The notes beneath the pieces are model-generated. The model searched no databases, was not told the DNA's origin, and worked only from the letters and a program-made list of their open reading frames with translations. The position numbers were made by a program, and so were the translations under genes. Below, in pieces: positions 63,601 through 64,000 of a stretch of DNA of 64,000 bases. The stretch is from Rhodohalobacter sulfatireducens. GTDB lineage: Bacteria; Bacteroidota; Rhodothermia; Balneolales; Balneolaceae. Where the stretch lies: the NCBI RefSeq assembly GCF_022012475.1, contig NZ_JAKLWS010000009.1, positions 1 to 64,000 on the forward strand. The letters run 5' to 3'. Every line of letters begins with the position of its first letter. The stretch's first letter is position 1.

Positions 63601-64000
63601 GACTATTCCGATCAAACGATCAGTGACTTATTTTCTGCCGAAGTTTTAGAGACTTCAAATATTTTACAAGTAGATTTATTAGAAAGTGTTGTGATATTCA
63701 ATACACGAGATGGATCAGATATTAAAAAACTCCCGTTAAGAAGCCAGTTTTCTTCCATATATGATTTTTGGAGTGGAAATTTAACCGGTGATAATGCGCA
63801 TTTAGTTACCGTTGGAAATCTCTTCGAGGTTAAACCAATGGCAGGACAATATGATGCCAGTTACGGTTCCGTTGTTACTTCTGAACTCAGATCTGTACCA
63901 GAACTGATCAGTGGTTTTTCTGTTGAAGGAGCCTCAAGAAGAATTATTTCTGTTGAAAATTCGGCAGGCGAAACCATTCTTGTAGTTGCCAGAAACAGTA
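60679..64000 (+). CDS. FG-GAP/VCBS-repeat lipoprotein with ASPIC/UnbV domain, 3' end outside window
   Basis: An uninterrupted frame of at least 1107 codons from ATG 60679 (lipobox LLKAC, C24) to the window end. It holds many calcium-binding-type FG-GAP repeats, among them DVNQDSLPDIYF, DINGDGFLDIYV, DYDLDGDLDLYL, DLNRDGFPDLYI, DLDNDGDLDIII, DVNEDGFDDIYI, DANGDGFQDLYV, DFNGDGSTDLFV and DLNADGRDDLVA. An ASPIC/UnbV domain lies between the repeat blocks near residues 512-595 (NWLKIRLHGNSPNTFAIG and LKVHWPNGS). Such proteins form beta-propellers on the cell surface and in Bacteroidota usually stand with SusC/SusD-type glycan uptake genes, which may lie just outside. The family length suggests only a few codons are missing. 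Confidence 0.9.
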   Translation, partial: MSMKSLRLLSLFCVLLSFFLLKACSSKEDSLPLFESLSSDQTNITFENNLRSDSDFNVYKYRNFYNGGGVAIGDVNQDSLPDIYFTSNRDSNRLYMNNGDLTFTDVTEKAGVSGSKSWTTGASFVDINGDGFLDIYVSNSGEFETDQRRNELFINNGDGTFTESAAKYGLDHPGYSIHANFFDYDLDGDLDLYLLNNSDASIVDFDLSLDHRSKPDEFGGDKLFRNDGESFTDVTEEAGLYSPEIGFALSASVSDLNRDGFPDLYIANDFFEYDYLYMNNGDGTYSEVLKEQINGISAASMGTDIADLTNNGWPDIYVTDMLPMSDERMKMITTYENWELFSQKQEQGYHYQFTRNTLQLNNGNGTYSEIGRLAGVEASDWSWATLIADFDQNGHNDIIVTNGLLQDITNLDYIEDINNPDMVRSIISDDNVDYDRLVEMIPSTPMPNVVYANYGGLNFQNVTEEWGLGEPGYSSGAAWADLDNDGDLDIIINDVNGVAKVYKNRANESPEQNWLKIRLHGNSPNTFAIGAKVEAWADSSYWFREHYLQRGYQSSVEPGIFMGLGNHQTIDSLKVHWPNGSVTSLTDLRASQTISLEQQEADVNTGHQSYNLPAYIMGDISKDQADHTPLFTDITDEVNLNWSHEENEYIDFNREPLLLHMRSTEGPALCSDDVNEDGFDDIYIGGGRGQAGILVIQTENGFQIRNSPIFEEDSISEDTDCTFLDANGDGFQDLYVTSGGNSFSTGASALFDRLYINDGNGNFKKDNTFVSPGGYSTNSTVSSADFNGDGSTDLFVGERMRPFMFGMPVRGFLLINDGNGSFTEQSSQWNADFEQLGLITDSVILDWDGDTLPDLAIAGEWMPIRIFRNTGNSFVEITNDLGLQNSRGLWNTLHVVDLNADGRDDLVAGNLGLNSNFKTDEENPLKLWIQDFENDGIPEQILTRSYRSSDYPFVLKHDLLNQIPSLRDKYPDYSDYSDQTISDLFSAEVLETSNILQVDLLESVVIFNTRDGSDIKKLPLRSQFSSIYDFWSGNLTGDNAHLVTVGNLFEVKPMAGQYDASYGSVVTSELRSVPELISGFSVEGASRRIISVENSAGETILVVARNS

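Noticed and set aside
1-64000. Search for CRISPR arrays, tRNA, rRNA, insertion sequences and prophage genes
   Set aside because: No regularly spaced repeats, cloverleaf-like sequences, transposase or phage-structural motifs were seen; short repeats found do not fit these classes.
60679-64000. Pseudogene because no stop codon is seen
   Set aside because: The frame stays open to the last base and shows family motifs throughout; it is simply cut by the window edge.

Overview
The window reads as a piece of chromosome from a member of the Bacteroidota/Balneolota (FCB) group, most likely a marine or moderately halophilic Balneolaceae-like bacterium. This placement is inferred from gene content. 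The clues are a secreted nuclease ending in a type IX secretion sorting domain, many lipoproteins, Rho with a long basic N-terminal insertion, a Wzi-like barrel protein, FG-GAP/UnbV lipoproteins, GMC/subunit-3 sugar dehydrogenase pairs, and promoters of the TTTG-N(18-20)-TAnnTTTG type. No rRNA, tRNA, CRISPR array, prophage or insertion sequence is visible.

Region 1-8 kb (minus strand): a ThuA-like lipoprotein, a LuxC-like acyl-CoA reductase coupled to a LuxE-like acyl-protein synthetase, purD, tpiA, a cysteine-free thioredoxin-fold lipoprotein and gatB. Region 8-12.6 kb: a secreted two-repeat protein of unknown function, a secreted EEP-family nuclease, then tdk and a concentrative nucleoside transporter in one translationally coupled unit. 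The last three could work together in nucleoside scavenging. Region 12.6-20 kb (plus strand): three periplasmic parvulin/SurA-type chaperone genes, a MoxR ATPase and a von Willebrand-type membrane protein form one operon. It is followed on the minus strand by a coiled-coil membrane protein and a lipoprotein.

Region 21.7-35 kb: mainly housekeeping genes (apt, tadA, plsC, rpiB, glyA, tatC, an FKBP lipoprotein, alr, sppA, an MBL-fold hydrolase). Among them are a CrtI/CrtO-like oxidoreductase that overlaps alr, and an unusual alpha/beta-hydrolase to DedA fusion whose nucleophile serine is glycine. Region 35.4-39.7 kb (minus strand): rho, then a folate pair (folC, pabC-like) behind a thioredoxin-fold gene that has lost both redox cysteines.

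Region 40-46 kb: a GMC oxidoreductase with its Tat-exported small subunit and a Tat-exported sugar isomerase; divergently, a PfkB kinase and a DUF2207 membrane protein. Region 46-52.5 kb is the most accessory part: a flavin-halogenase-like oxidoreductase coupled to a radical SAM protein, a Wzi-like barrel, an asparagine-synthetase homologue with a defective glutaminase domain, and an Xre/RES toxin-antitoxin pair with an inverted-repeat operator. Region 52.6-64 kb returns to carbohydrate metabolism: sugar isomerase plus Gfo/Idh/MocA dehydrogenase, divergent from a NupG-type permease; a fucosyltransferase-like gene; a PIG-L deacetylase with NEW3 and CBM9-like domains; and a lipoprotein followed by a large FG-GAP/UnbV lipoprotein cut by the window end. 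The sugar genes together look like an oxidative (3-keto-sugar type) catabolic network, and two LacI-type operator-like palindromes sit in front of two of its units.

All functional calls come from reading motifs and domain order by eye; no database search was run.
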